A stretch of DNA of 44,016 bases from Chara braunii (Eukaryota; Streptophyta; Charophyceae; Charales; Characeae): the NCBI GenBank assembly GCA_003427395.1, contig BFEA01000175.1, positions 328,060 to 372,075 on the forward strand, read 5' to 3'. Positions 1-10,379 of this stretch are shown here, piece after piece. Position 1 is the first letter of the stretch, and every line of letters starts with the position of its first letter. The notes below the pieces were generated by a model, which saw only the letters and a list, made by a program, of their open reading frames with translations, did no database searches and was not told the origin of the DNA. Position numbers and translations under genes: made by a program.

Positions 1-338
1 AACTTGAAAAAAAAAAAAAAACATATATTCCTCAGTATATATGGAAAAAAACAAAAACATTCACGTGCACTTATTCGACTGTTCTTTTTTTTTTTTTTGC
101 ATTCTTTTCTTACTCCTCTGTCTTTCTGTATCTATATCTCTCCATCTCTCTCTCCCTCCTTTCTCCCTCTCTCTCTCCCTTTCCCTGTGTCTCTATCCAT
201 CTTCCATTTCTTGAATTCGTTAATTGTGCTCAAATTTTGCAGTTGGTTTTGACCTAACTTTTTTTATTTTTTATTTTTTATTTTTGCGGGCATTGACCGC
301 ACCGCCCGCACCGCGGACGCTTAGCTAGTATATATATA
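1..338. other. Left flank, no gene: A/T tracts and pyrimidine-rich DNA
   Basis: Short poly-A and poly-T runs, a CT-rich stretch (about 115-200) and a short (TA)n run (about 329-338) directly next to the outer end of the first LTR. No protein family is recognisable. The (TA)n is the likely insertion target of the retrotransposon to its right. Confidence 0.5.
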
Positions 339-1289
339 TGCAAGGAAAATGAGCAACAGCGAGATGACAATTCCAAATTACACCATCACATTGAAAGCCA
401 AATCGCAACTCAGTGTTCAGAGAGTAGCATTGCACCAATATCATGGCAATATGACACCAATGGAGAATAGTAGCACTGAAAACCAATTTCAATGAGAGCT
501 TGCTCTCGCCACCACCAACATATGTATCCAGTCCCTATCTCCCTATCTGGCGCTCGGCGCCCGGCATACTCCCTACACAACTACAACTAGCCTACTAATT
601 GACAATGCAACTGTTGACGTCAGCAGCACCTGAAGTACTTGAAGATGTCGCCCATGCAGAACCACCGCCAATACTAGGTATGTGGCCTCACATCATCATC
701 ATCGTCATCCTTCTTTTTCTCCCTTGAGTCTCTCCCACGTCTTCCCTTGTTGTACACCCGAAAACCACCCCTGCGCCTCACTGTACTTCCAACCCCTGTC
801 AGCTATGGAGGTTGGGCTATGGCGCTGCCCTCAGCAACGCCCTTCTTCCTTGCGCGACCGCACGTGCTGCACCTCTCCTTTCAGCGCTAGCAACAACCCA
901 CGAGCCTTTGCTCCATAGCTCTTTCCTATATGGAAAAAGCCTGTCTGCTTCGCAGCCTGGCTGGACTGGGCCTGGGCCCAGAAGCTTCCGGTAGGCCCTA
1001 TTTTGCAGTAACTGGGCCTCTTTCGGTTGGGCCTCCCAACTGTCAGTGTATGATGCTGCGTTTCTCGCCCAGGGCCTGCATTCTTCGGATAGGCCCAGAA
1101 GGCCATGAAAATGTCTTTGTTGCTCGGCCTGTGTTTCTCTCAACCAACTGGCGCGTCGCAACTGCCTGGACCCCAAATATGAAATTGACAGTCAAAGGCC
1201 TCTTGTGATATGTTAGGCCCGCCTTCACTTAGGGCGGACACTCTTGCAACAGGGGCCCCTCAGGCCTGTCGAGGACCCAAATCCTCGCA
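339..1289 (-). repeat. 3' LTR (left copy) of the minus-strand Ty3/gypsy element
   Basis: On the minus strand the repeat begins TGCGAGG (at 1289) next to the polypurine tract and ends CCTTGCA (at 339), the usual TG...CA boundary with a short TGC/GCA inverted terminus. It is about 951 bp and matches 8242-9207 over nearly its whole length. Its open frames are shadows in LTR sequence, not genes. Confidence 0.85.
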
Positions 1290-1304
1290 TTCCCTCCTGC
1301 TTTA
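1290..1304 (-). other. Polypurine tract (plus-strand primer) of the Ty3/gypsy element
   Basis: The minus strand reads TAAAGCAGGAGGGAA directly before the TG of the 3' LTR. A purine-rich tract at this junction is the expected primer for plus-strand DNA synthesis and fixes the inner LTR boundary at 1289. Confidence 0.7.
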
Positions 1305-1329
1305 CTCTGTTGGTCCTATGAGAAGTGTG

Positions 1330-1746
1330 TTACTCTGCAGACATCTTCCTTTTTAACTCTCTTTCGTAGCTTGCAATCACTTGAGGTGTTGTTCTCATGA
1401 GTTCCTCCCGTGTGAACCAGCGATCTTCTTTAGGATCCAGATGATGTTCGAATCTCACATGATACTGCATTCTTGGTTTAGGAGGGTGGCCTCTGCGTGA
1501 TGGTCGAGGTATTGGCATCAATTGATGCTCTACGATCTGGTCAATGTCCACTTCACCATCCATGGTTGGGGGCAGCATTGATCTTCTTGAGGGAAACTGA
1601 TCAGTGGCAGCGAAAGGTGCCAACTTGGAGGCATGGAGCATAGGGTAAGTACGTAAGTGCGCAGGAATGTGAATCACGTATGAAGGCCCATCCGGTAGAT
1701 CCCCTACAATGTCTAAGATCTCCTTGGGCCCAAAGTACTGTGGCAT
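1330..1746 (-). pseudogene. Integrase C-terminus: GPY/F-like module and chromodomain-like tail
   Basis: A 138-codon frame. The first part (FGPKEILDIVGDLPDGPSY and on through LHASKLAPF) resembles the GPY/F module that follows the integrase core in Ty3/gypsy elements. The second half has a chromodomain-like layout: an acidic lead-in DQIVEHQ, then YHVRFEHHLDP, then a W followed by an L-rich helix. Chromodomains there are thought to guide integration toward marked chromatin. The frame is separated from the integrase core by stops around 1747-1808, so it is a relic. The chromodomain is diverged compared with the clearer one in the second element (32051 onward). Confidence 0.75.
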
Positions 1747-1808
1747 TAGTTTACGTGAAATGCCTAACTCCTGACCTAGTTCAGATGACGTAACCCAGAC
1801 TCTATCAC

Positions 1809-2981
1809 CTATCTTAAAGTTAGAGGTCGTTTGTGCTTATTCTCAGATGCGATCATTGCATCCTGAGATTTCCTGATATGTTCAACGGCCTGCCGCAGCA
1901 TCTGCTCATATTTGACAGCAAACTCTATGCTGCCAGGTGCTGCAGTGGGTTCTCTTTCTGGTAGCAAAAAGTCAAGTGGAGTTCTTGGTTTCCAACCAAG
2001 GTGCAGTTGGTTGGGAGACGTTCCTGTAGTACTGTGCACAACATTGTTATACAAGTTGGCGACGAGAGGTAATTTCTCGTCCCAGTCGTCCTGACTTGGC
2101 TTGATATAATGTCTAAGCAGGTGCTGTACTACTCGATTCATCTGTTCTGCTTGGCCATTTGACGCAGAGTGATTCCCTGATGTCATTTGGAGCTTTGTGC
2201 CCATCTTTTCAGCAGTTGATTGTCACAGTTCCCTGGTGAATCTCACATCTCTGTCACTAACAATAGATGTAGGCAAACCGAAATTGCGTACCCAGTTACC
2301 CATAAAGAGTTGGATGACGTAGTCAATTTTAGCATTTTCTGGCGTAGCGATTAGTCTGGCGTACTTATAAAAGTGATCCACTATAACAAAGATGTGTCTT
2401 TTTCCAGACCTGCTGATTACAAGAGTATCCATGAAGTCCATGGACACACTCTGACCCGGTCCTTCAGGAATCGGCAAAGGCTTAATCAACCCAAGCGGAG
2501 TCTGAGTCCTAGGTTTGTCCCTTTGGCAAACCTGGCACTACTGGCATGTTTCAACAAATCTCTTAGCATCTTGCATCATAGAGGGCCACCAAAATCTCTG
2601 TACTAAGTTCATTGATGTCTTTTTATAGCCAAAATGATAAGTTGCATCATGACATTTTCCCAGAAATAAATTTAGTCTACGTAAAGACTCACTATCAGGA
2701 ACACACAACCTTTTATTTCCTGCCTTCTCAAGAAACAGCAAGTTGTCTATCATCGTAAATTCATCCAAAGTCTTTTTGTCCTTTGCTTGGAATCTACGGA
2801 TGATCTCAGACATAACTGGATCTTGCTGATAGGCTTCCACCAATGATCGAGTTAGATCGTTAGATATGCCAAATTCAGTAACTAACGCACTCAGATAATC
2901 TGCCCGACGAGATAACGCATCAACCACTTTCTTGTAGTCTCCCTTGATGGGATCAAGTTGATAGTCATACATGTCTATCAC
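1809..2981 (-). pseudogene. Integrase zinc-binding and catalytic core (broken)
   Basis: Read from 2981 down: the tail of the RNase H linker (DALSRRADYLSAL), an HHCC-type zinc-binding region (HDATYHFGYKKT, then ETCQ/CQVCQ across a stop), then the DDE core with SMDFMD, SDRDVRFT and the late Glu in NGQAEQMNR. At least two in-frame stops (around 2205-2222 and 2490-2537) interrupt it, so no active integrase can be made. The catalytic Asp, Asp and Glu positions remain visible. The core lies between RNase H and the GPY/F module, as expected. Confidence 0.85.
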
Positions 2982-4359
2982 TTATATCCATCGCTTGAAA
3001 GCATCAGAGAGCACACACTGTGTCTTGATCCAGCGCAAGGTCTTATGGTGAGATCTCACATAAAAGAATCTGCCTAGGAGATAATGTCTCTAATGAACCA
3101 GCGCTCTGTATAGGGCATAGAGTCAATGCTCGTACGTGGACTTTGCTAGCTTTCGAGATGGCATCTTCTTACTCATGTACTCGATCGGTCTCAACTTTTT
3201 CCCCTCCTTTTGCGCAAGGACCGCGCCTATGCCATATTGGCTGGAGTCTGTGGTCACGACAAAGGGTTGATCAGGATCCGGGAGCTTGAGGATTTCATAG
3301 TGTGTTAGAGCATACTTCAATTTCTTGAAGGCTGCCTCACACTCTTCTGTCCATTCCCAAGGGGTGTCAAGTCGAGTTAGATCTGTTAATGGGGAAGCTA
3401 CAGTACTATAGTTCTTCACAAACGGATGATAATAGTCCGTCATCCCCCAAAACGATCTGACCTCAGTAACAGTCTGAGGTCTGGGCCAGTCACGAATGCT
3501 GACCACCTTTGCATCGTCTGGCCTCAATCCATCTGCTGAAATTTCATGACCCAAGTACAAGATTTTGGTGCGACCAAACTCGCATTTCTCCAAGTTAACC
3601 TTGTACTGGTGCTGTCTTAGGAGACCTAACACTATTTTCAAGTGCTCAGCGTGCTCCTCTACAGTCTTACTAAAGATGAGGATATCGTCCAGGTACACGA
3701 CGATAAACTTATCTAAGTAATCATGAAAGATCATGTTCATTGCGTGCTGGAAAATTCCCATGCGCATTGGATAGGCCGAATAACATCACCACAAACTCGT
3801 ACAAACCGTACCGGGTCTGAAATGCAGTTTTGTGCTGGTCCTCAGGTCTAATAGCAATTTGATGGTATCCGGACTTTAGATCTATCTTAGTAAAGTACCG
3901 GCATCCCTGCACTCTACCCAGTAGGTCGTCGATGCGGGGTAGGGGCTCTGCTTTTTTAACAGTGATGGCATTCAGACCGCTATAATCAATGCACATCCTT
4001 AGGGTACCTCCCTTCTTTGGTAGGAATAACACTTGAGCGTCGTAAGGGGAGGTACTAGGCTGAATCCATCCCTTCTCTGTGAGCTCCTTGAGCTGGCGGC
4101 GGAGCTCATCTAACTCCACAAGAGACATCTTATAGATTTGTCCTCTAGGCACCTTACTACCTGGGACAACCTCTATTGCATGGATAACCTCCCTTTCTAG
4201 CACGCCCGTGAGCTCCTCAAAAAGATCAGAATACTGAGCGATGACTGATTCTATCTCTCGGGGTGTTTTTACGGCCTCCCCTTTCTCAGACACAAATACT
4301 AGATACATGCCCTCCTCACGATGCTGCTTATAATAGTTATAAAAATATGATGCACACAT
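2982..4359 (-). pseudogene. Reverse transcriptase and RNase H (frameshifted)
   Basis: The first frame (4359-3721) carries the RT fingers and palm: [18 protein letters not shown], then [15 protein letters not shown]. The second (3767-3123) carries the YLDD catalytic box (VVYLDDILIFS), the connection region and the start of RNase H (VVTTDSSQYGIGAVLAQ). The two overlap in different phases near 3721-3767, which marks a frameshift inside the palm, and the sequence there ([12 protein letters not shown]) has drifted from the usual PFGLxNAPxTF. RNase H continues past a stop at about 3120 (SHHKTLRW is recognisable). This is a clear gypsy-type pol relic. Confidence 0.9.
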
Positions 4360-5117
4360 GCAACCGTAGTTTCTATCAGACTGCTAGTTTTAAACTTTTG
4401 CAATCTAACAGATCTACCGTTGGACAATTTGTGAATCAACACCTTTCTATCCCAGTCAAATTGTGGTTGCGCGACCTCGAGGTAGTACATACCTAGGAGC
4501 ATGTCAAAGGGCAGCTCGTCGCTAACCAGGACGGAGATTTTATGACTCACTTCCCCTCCTCCATAGGAGAAGGTACAACCTACGTCCTTGACATAGTCTT
4601 TTACCAACATTTGGTGCTTGTTGGCCAGCGTAGAAGCTACAGTTCTGCTAAGCCATTGCACTTGGTTCCTTAAGCGCAGTCTATCCATATAAGCACGACT
4701 GATGAAGTTTCATGTAGAGCCTATGTCTGCGAAGGCGCCAACTTTACGGCCACCTACATCAACCTCTACCACGAAATGTTCACCCTTTGGACCTCTATTG
4801 ATCATCGCCCAAGAGTCTCTGGAGTCCTTCCCTGACCACTTAGTCTTTAACTCTTTTAGGGCCTCAGACACATTTCTCGAACAGAGCGTCGGTGGGTCTG
4901 AATGTGTCTGCGGGGCGATACGTGGGTCACTAGCCTTGACCAACTCCTGAAGTGGCGAAGGCAACATTACCACTTCAGCGCCAGTAAGAGCGGCTAAAAC
5001 TCCTACTGGCCTAAGGTGTTTCCCTGCGAAGTGCTCGCAGAAGCACCGCCAGAGTTCGAAGATAGTCCCACCACCGTTGGTGAGGCTACCCTCGTCAGGA
5101 CTTTTTTGCCTCGCCAC
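4299..5117 (-). pseudogene. Aspartic protease region of pol
   Basis: The frame 5117-4710 ends in VGGRKVGAFADIGST, followed by a TGA stop and then NFISRAYMDRL in the same phase. The layout (hydrophobic strand, A-D-x-G-S-T, hydrophobic strand) is that of a retropepsin active site. The residue between Asp and Gly is Ile instead of the usual Ser/Thr. A second frame (4688-4299) carries the protease C-terminal half and the linker into RT, with a DMLLGMYYLE segment. The altered triad and the stop together indicate loss of function. Confidence 0.75.
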
Positions 5118-6954
5118 GTTCGTGACGTGTGGCCATAGTTGTCACAGTTCATGCATGTACCCCTAACAACCTGGCCCCTCCACACCTCATACTCTAAACC
5201 AAGTTTCACCCAAGCGGGCGTGCCTTGGTCGCTCTGACCCGTAGACCGGCCTACCTTCTTCTTCCCGGTCCCCCTAGCCTTTTCCTTGATGGGTGTCATG
5301 ACTCCCCCATCCGAAGTCTCGCTGGCCTCATCATGCTCTTCCTCATCCTCTAGATATGGGAACTCGTCAATCTCCGTCGTTTGACCATCGTGGTCAACGA
5401 ACATTAACTGACCCTTCTTCTTCCAGTCTTGGGGAAGTCTCTTCTTCCTACCATCCCCCTGACTCTGATGCGCAGATCCCAGTTTTGTCTCTATGTCCAA
5501 GACCTTCTTGCTGAATGACGCGAAGTTGTGTTGTTCGGCGTAGGCCTCGTCTACCAACTTTGTCCTAACCTCTGAAGGTAGACATCTAAGGTAATCCGTA
5601 AGGAGTACCTGTTGATCATAGCGCATACCGGGTACTACAAGCAAACGTTCTACGAGGTCCGTTAGCTCACGAACATTCTTGTACCTTATGGCACAAAGAC
5701 TGTTGATTGCATCGGTGGCCTTTTGAGCCCCTTGAGGGTTATGCCACCTGTTGTACACGGACCGTACGAACTCTTCCAATGGTTGGGCCTGGGCCCAGGC
5801 ATCCAAGTTCTGACCGTAGCCCTGCTGCTGCACTAGGCCATTCAACCAGCGAGTTGTTGACCCCTCTAGAAAGGAGGCAGCCACTACAACTTTTTCCTCA
5901 GGCTTGGTAAGCTTGTGCCTTACATAAGTAGGAACCATCCTTACCCAGGTATCCAAATCCTCATCCTTCTTCCTGTCGTCGGAGAAGGGCTTAGGACTCA
6001 ACAAGGGTATTTTGGGCATCCACTGCATTGGCTGCATGGGCCCAGGGGCTTGCTGCAGTGGCTGCATAACAACCGAAACAGGTTGTTGCACACTAACCTG
6101 GGCCTGGCTTGACAGGGGGACTGTAGTAACCATTGTCGTCGATGGTACAATTGAGACTCTATGAACCGGACCACTAGTTGCTACATTACCACCTGGAGGG
6201 GGCATGCCAAAAATAGGTGAGAATTGAGACCCTACCGGCGACAACGTCACTGATGGACCCGCACCCGAAGGGGGAGCTACAACATACTGAGGCTGCCTCA
6301 TCATGGGACGAGGAGCCTGCAGTGCAACCAAAATCTGCTTCTGGCCTGCCATTAGTTCATCCAGCACTTCCTGTTGGACAGCCTTTGCTTCTGCCACACA
6401 AAGATGTGAGCTACGCAACGCTCGTATCGTAGGGTCAAGTGCTGACTCATCTAATGCTTCTAATCTGCCTAGCTCCTCTCTCCTACTACCTAGTCTAGCT
6501 TTCCTCATGAATCATGATTGCTTTCCTTCTCCTCTCTGCTGCCTCATTCTAATTGCCGTTGTAGCTCATCGTGAAGTTCTCCTGCTTGGAGGATTTCATA
6601 ATCCTCCAGCGTGAGTTGAGTCCGCTGGTTGACTCGCAAGCCAGCACTCCGGCTAATGGACCCCTGAGAACCACTCCGACTAACTCCTGACGAAGTGGCC
6701 TGTGAAGAAGCCTGCGACATGGTAGAGAAAGTAGCCATGGTTGTACCGGTACTAGCTATAGTTCTAGACCTGGCACTATCCTCAACCACCCTCACTCTTC
6801 TTGCTGTTGCTCTCTCTCTAGCCTCTCTCCGCAATCTCCTCTCGTCTCCTGACCCTAACTCTAGGAAAGTCAAAGGTCGACTGCGTGCAGTTCCACGAGT
6901 AGTCCTACGGTCGTCCACTAACAGCTCCTCCTCACTAGTGCTTGCATCACTCAT
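5003..6954 (-). pseudogene. gag capsid/nucleocapsid region (two frames)
   Basis: An N-terminal frame (6954-6544, MSDASTSEEELL...) with an Arg-rich charged region is followed in another phase by a long frame (6508-5003). The long frame has a Pro/Gln/Val-rich segment (about residues 75-170), a capsid-type helical domain (LSPKPFSDDRKKDEDLDTWV onward) and a zinc knuckle CMNCDNYGHTSRTW. A standard CCHC knuckle ends in Cys; here that residue is Trp, so metal binding is probably lost. The frame change near 6510-6545 breaks gag. It overlaps the start of the protease frame, as is common in these elements. Confidence 0.8.
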
Positions 6955-8226
6955 GAGCTACAGTGTGTGTGATTTAAACTAGAATCCACACTGAATCCTA
7001 CCTTAGCCTGACACACAACCGAGTACAAATAACAACTAATTTCAGTCGGCCTGAACAGAAACAGTTAGGTGATGTAGTCACAACTAATGTCAGAACCTAC
7101 AGGGAATATCACATCTATTTTTAGATTACTTTAGAACAGATTGCAATGCAGCAAATAACTAATCTGTCTGCAACTGTCTGTCAGTTGTTAGTTAAGTCTG
7201 TAACAACTAAATAATCAAAAATAAAAATAATATCTCCTGTTGGAGATGTATACTGGATGGCAGATTATCTATTGTTTGCCACTGTGAACAGTTATCGGAA
7301 TCCCCCCCTCCCCCTGTATCCTTCTTGAGTTGTCACTTCGTGTCAACGTCCTGAGCATCTGGTTGAGCATTGTGTCTAAAGGTGTGCAATCCAGCCCACC
7401 CCTATGCCCCAAGTCAACGCCGAACCTGCCAGCCCCTGCACATTATTTACCCTCGCATGCAACGAGCCTTACACCCGGTTTGATCTAGCTGATCAGGAGG
7501 CATTTAAGGAGATCCCCCGTAACTCCTCAGGAATTATTTAACGTCGCAGACAGGACGGCGATCACAGCCAGAATCAACACCGATTCCCCGCCAGAAATAT
7601 TTAGAGACGGTCTGGTAAGCGTTTGTTCAAAGGGATGGCATGCCCTGCATGACCTCTATTGCGCAGCAGCAGAACCGAGGACTTGCGGCAAAGCATGTGT
7701 GTACAGTAACTAGTCCCAGCGGGTTGGCATGGTGACGGTGACCCGAGTGCTTCGTCCAGGGCCCTTCAGAGGCTTCGCCCCTCTCCCACCAGCTTGCTGC
7801 CCAGGAAGAATGTCGACTCTCAAGGTTGAGCACTCGCGACACCTCACATCGAGAGGACTCCCAAGACAAGACTCACTTCCTCACGGTAGGAAGCAATGAA
7901 GAGGGTAGATAAGGAAGGAAGCAACGTACCTCATAATGCTGCCCCCAACCACAGATTTCTCACCGGCAAAATGATGTGCATTTATGATGACCGGTCTTTG
8001 CCTTGGCAGAAGCAACAGCAGAATGCAGTTCCACCTCGGCTTAAATGCCACATCAGCGAGCTCTCATCATCCAGCATGCATGCCTAATGTCACCACATAG
8101 CTCCCTAGCACGCCCACAAGACCCTGGGCCGCCTTATGTTCAACGCCCAAGCCTTATCACTGCCCCACACCTCATGCGAAGCACCGAACAGCTATTGCGA
8201 AGAACCAATGAGCGCAGTTTGAACCA
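6955..8226 (-). other. Untranslated leader of the Ty3/gypsy element
   Basis: About 1.3 kb between the primer-binding site and gag, with no recognisable protein. It is AT-rich near 7080-7260 and GC-richer near 7620-7880. Small open frames here have no family features. A long leader is plausible for a plant gypsy element and may hold packaging signals, but none can be identified from sequence alone. Confidence 0.5.
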
Positions 8227-8238
8227 GCTCCTATACCA
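8227..8238 (-). other. Primer-binding site, initiator Met-tRNA type
   Basis: The minus strand reads TGGTATAGGAGC three bases downstream of the CA end of the right LTR. The common plant PBS complementary to initiator tRNA-Met is TGGTATCAGAGC, so most positions agree. Its place between LTR and gag orients the element and sets the LTR edge at 8242. Confidence 0.7.
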
Positions 8239-8241
8239 AAT

Positions 8242-9207
8242 TGCAAGGAAAATGAGCAACAGCGAGATGACAATTCCAGATTACACCATCACATTGAAAG
8301 CCAAATCGTAACTCAGTGTTCAGAGAGTAGCATTGCACCAATATGACACCATTGGAGAATAGTAGCACTGAAAACCAATGTCAATGAGAGCTTGCTCCCG
8401 CCACCACCAACATATGTATCCAGTCGCTATCTCCCTATCTGGCACTCGGCCCAGCCTACTCCCTACACAACTACTACCAGCCTACTAATTGACAATGCAA
8501 CTGTTGACGTCAGCAGCACCCGAAGTACTTGAAGATGTCGCCCATGCAGAACCATTGCCAATACCAGGTATGTGCCCTCACATCATCATCATCATCCTTC
8601 TCCCTTTCCCTTGACTCTCTCCCACGTCTTCCCTGGTTGTACACCCGAAGACCACCCTTGTGCCTCACTGTACTTCCAAGCCCTGCCAGCTATGGAGGCT
8701 GGGCTAGGGCACTGCCCTCAGCAGCGCCCTTCTTCCCTGCACAACCGCACGTGCTGCATCTCGCCTTTCAGCGCCAGCAGCAGCCCACGAGCCTTTGCTC
8801 CAGCAGCGCTGCCGCTAGCATACATGAGGCTGAGAGTGGCGAGCTCTTTCCTATATGGAAAGAGCCTGCCTGCTTCGGAGCCTGGCTGGACTGGGCCTGG
8901 GCCAGAAGCTTCCGGCAGGCCCCAGGATGCTGCGTGCTATTTTGCATCAACGGGGCCTCTTTCGGTTGGGCCTCCCAACTGTCAGTGTATGAGGCTGCTT
9001 TTCTCGCCCAGGGCCTGCATTNTTCGGAAAGGCCCAGAAGGCCGTGGAAATGTCTTGGTTGCTCGGCCTGTGTTTCTCTCAACCAACTGGCGCTTCGCAA
9101 CTGCCTGGACCCCGAATATAAAATTGACAGTCAAAGGCCTCTTGTGATATGTTAGGCCCGCCTTCACTTAGGGCGGGCACTCTTGCAACAGGGGCCCCTC
9201 AGGCCTG
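8242..9207 (-). repeat. 5' LTR (right copy), outer end lost
   Basis: Collinear with 339-1289, including the shared blocks CTGTTGACGTCAGCAGCACC and AACAGGGGCCCCTCAGGCC. Homology stops at 9207, whereas the left LTR continues about 22 bp to its TG terminus. The outer tip has therefore been deleted or replaced. The copy carries about 40 bp near 8806-8845 that the left copy lacks, and one ambiguous base at 9022. Confidence 0.85.
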
Positions 9208-9252
9208 CCTATATCCGCGGCTAGCACGATCGCCGGTCACTCGAGAAGGGCC

Positions 9253-9262
9253 TATATAAATA
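9253..9262 (+). promoter_or_regulatory. TATA-box-like motif, possible plus-strand promoter
   Basis: TATATAAATA is a near-consensus TATA box. It is followed by about 270 bp of non-repetitive sequence ending in a donor-like CAG/GTACGA at 9532/9533. This could be a promoter and non-coding first exon of a plus-strand transcript; the nearest plus-strand gene is SSADH, whose first coding exon has an acceptor-like CACAG just upstream at 14874. It could equally be a chance motif next to a truncated LTR. Confidence 0.25.
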
Positions 9263-9620
9263 TGGACAGATTCTCGCAGGCATCATACGTAACAAGGAGA
9301 TTGCAGCAGCTGTATCTCGCGTACGCGCGCTTTGATTCAGTGTCAGAGACTTGTTTCGGTCGTTCGACTCCCGAACCAAGACCGCCAATCAGCCGCGATC
9401 ATATGCAATCCATCCCTTCTTCGTCGGTAGCTTCTGTTTGCGTTTCGTGTCACTGTAGTCGGCAGTACCAATCAGTCGACTGATTTGGCTGTCGGGTTCG
9501 AGACGCGTTCTTCATCAGCTGCATTACGTCAGGTACGAATCTTCCCTTCTCCCATAGACATGCATGTCAACGTCAAAATGACGGTCAGCAAGCAGTGTTG
9601 ACTCGCGAGTGTACCTTTCA

Positions 9621-9625
<5 letters not shown>

Positions 9626-9651
<26 letters not shown>

Positions 9652-9675
9652 ACCTTTCCTTTGTCTTCCTTCTGT

Positions 9676-9731
<56 letters not shown>

Positions 9732-9750
9732 ACCTTTCATTTGTCTTCCC

Positions 9751-9845
<95 letters not shown>

Positions 9846-9866
9846 CCTTTCATTTGTCTTCCCTCC

Positions 9867-9929
<63 letters not shown>

Positions 9930-9947
9930 GGGATGTTACGGACAGAC

Positions 9948-10029
<82 letters not shown>
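9626..10029. repeat. Compound (GT)n/(GA)n microsatellite with higher-order units
   Basis: Alternating (GT)n and (GA)n blocks are separated by recurring unique spacers. One spacer resembling CCTTTCATTTGTCTTCC recurs several times. Another, GGGGGATGTTACGGACAGA, follows two of the GA blocks. The (GT) to (GA) change always occurs in the same order. The pattern implies amplification of a composite unit, not only slippage of dinucleotides. Confidence 0.9.
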
Positions 10030-10032
<3 letters not shown>

Positions 10033-10041
10033 GGGATGTTA

Positions 10042-10093
10042 CGGACAGATACAATCGGCTGGTTTTACGGACAGATACAATCGGCTGGTTTTT
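10042..10093. repeat. Short tandem duplication beside the microsatellite
   Basis: A 26-bp unit starting ACGGACAGATACAATCGGCT occurs twice in direct succession. Confidence 0.75.
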
Positions 10094-10164
10094 CGTAAAC
10101 TTGGGGTTAGAAAAACTTTCGTTGTCGTTCTAGGGCAGGGTGACGACCTTGACATATCGTCATC

Positions 10165-10280
10165 GAACTGACCGGCCCCACTGTTACAGTAGGTGATGCA
10201 GAATTGTAGTATTTAACTCTATCTGCTTCCACAGGAGTTCGAACTCAGGTAGTTCTGAATCAGGGTTGTACCAGGTACTA
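10165..10280 (-). repeat. SINE-like repeat, tRNA-derived family 1 (minus copy)
   Basis: The reverse complement matches the plus-strand copy at 19401-19560: a B-box-like GAGTTCGAACTC, then GGAAGCAG, the ACTACA...AATTCTG segment and a GGGGCCGGTCAGTT end. The A-box half is eroded. Finding the same B-box and tail in both orientations supports a dispersed family over chance tRNA similarity. Confidence 0.55.
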
Positions 10281-10379
10281 TCGACCTTTTTTTTTTTCAC
10301 TCTAAAGGGCGACAGGCCTGAGATGGGATAAATGGAACTGACACCCGGTAATTCAGAATTGATTTATTTTGTAATTCAA

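Larger units (their letters stand above)
339..9207 (-). mobile_element. Decayed Ty3/gypsy LTR retrotransposon, chromodomain-type integrase
   Basis: Two diverged direct repeats (339-1289 and 8242-9207) bound an internal region. Read on the minus strand it has a primer-binding site next to the right repeat, a 1.3-kb leader, gag with a zinc knuckle, aspartic protease, reverse transcriptase, RNase H, integrase with a GPY/F-like and a chromodomain-like tail, and a polypurine tract abutting the left repeat. The order PR-RT-RH-IN is the Ty3/gypsy order. Every domain carries stops or frameshifts, so the copy is not autonomous. The LTRs differ by substitutions and indels: about 40 bp near 8806-8845 are present only in the right copy, and the left copy carries a few extra bases near 443-453. 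The insertion is therefore not recent. Its target duplication cannot be checked because the outer end of the right LTR is missing. Confidence 0.93.

Noticed and set aside
8529-9155. 208-codon plus-strand gene
   Set aside because: It lies wholly inside LTR sequence, with overlapping frames in several phases and a diverged counterpart in the other LTR.
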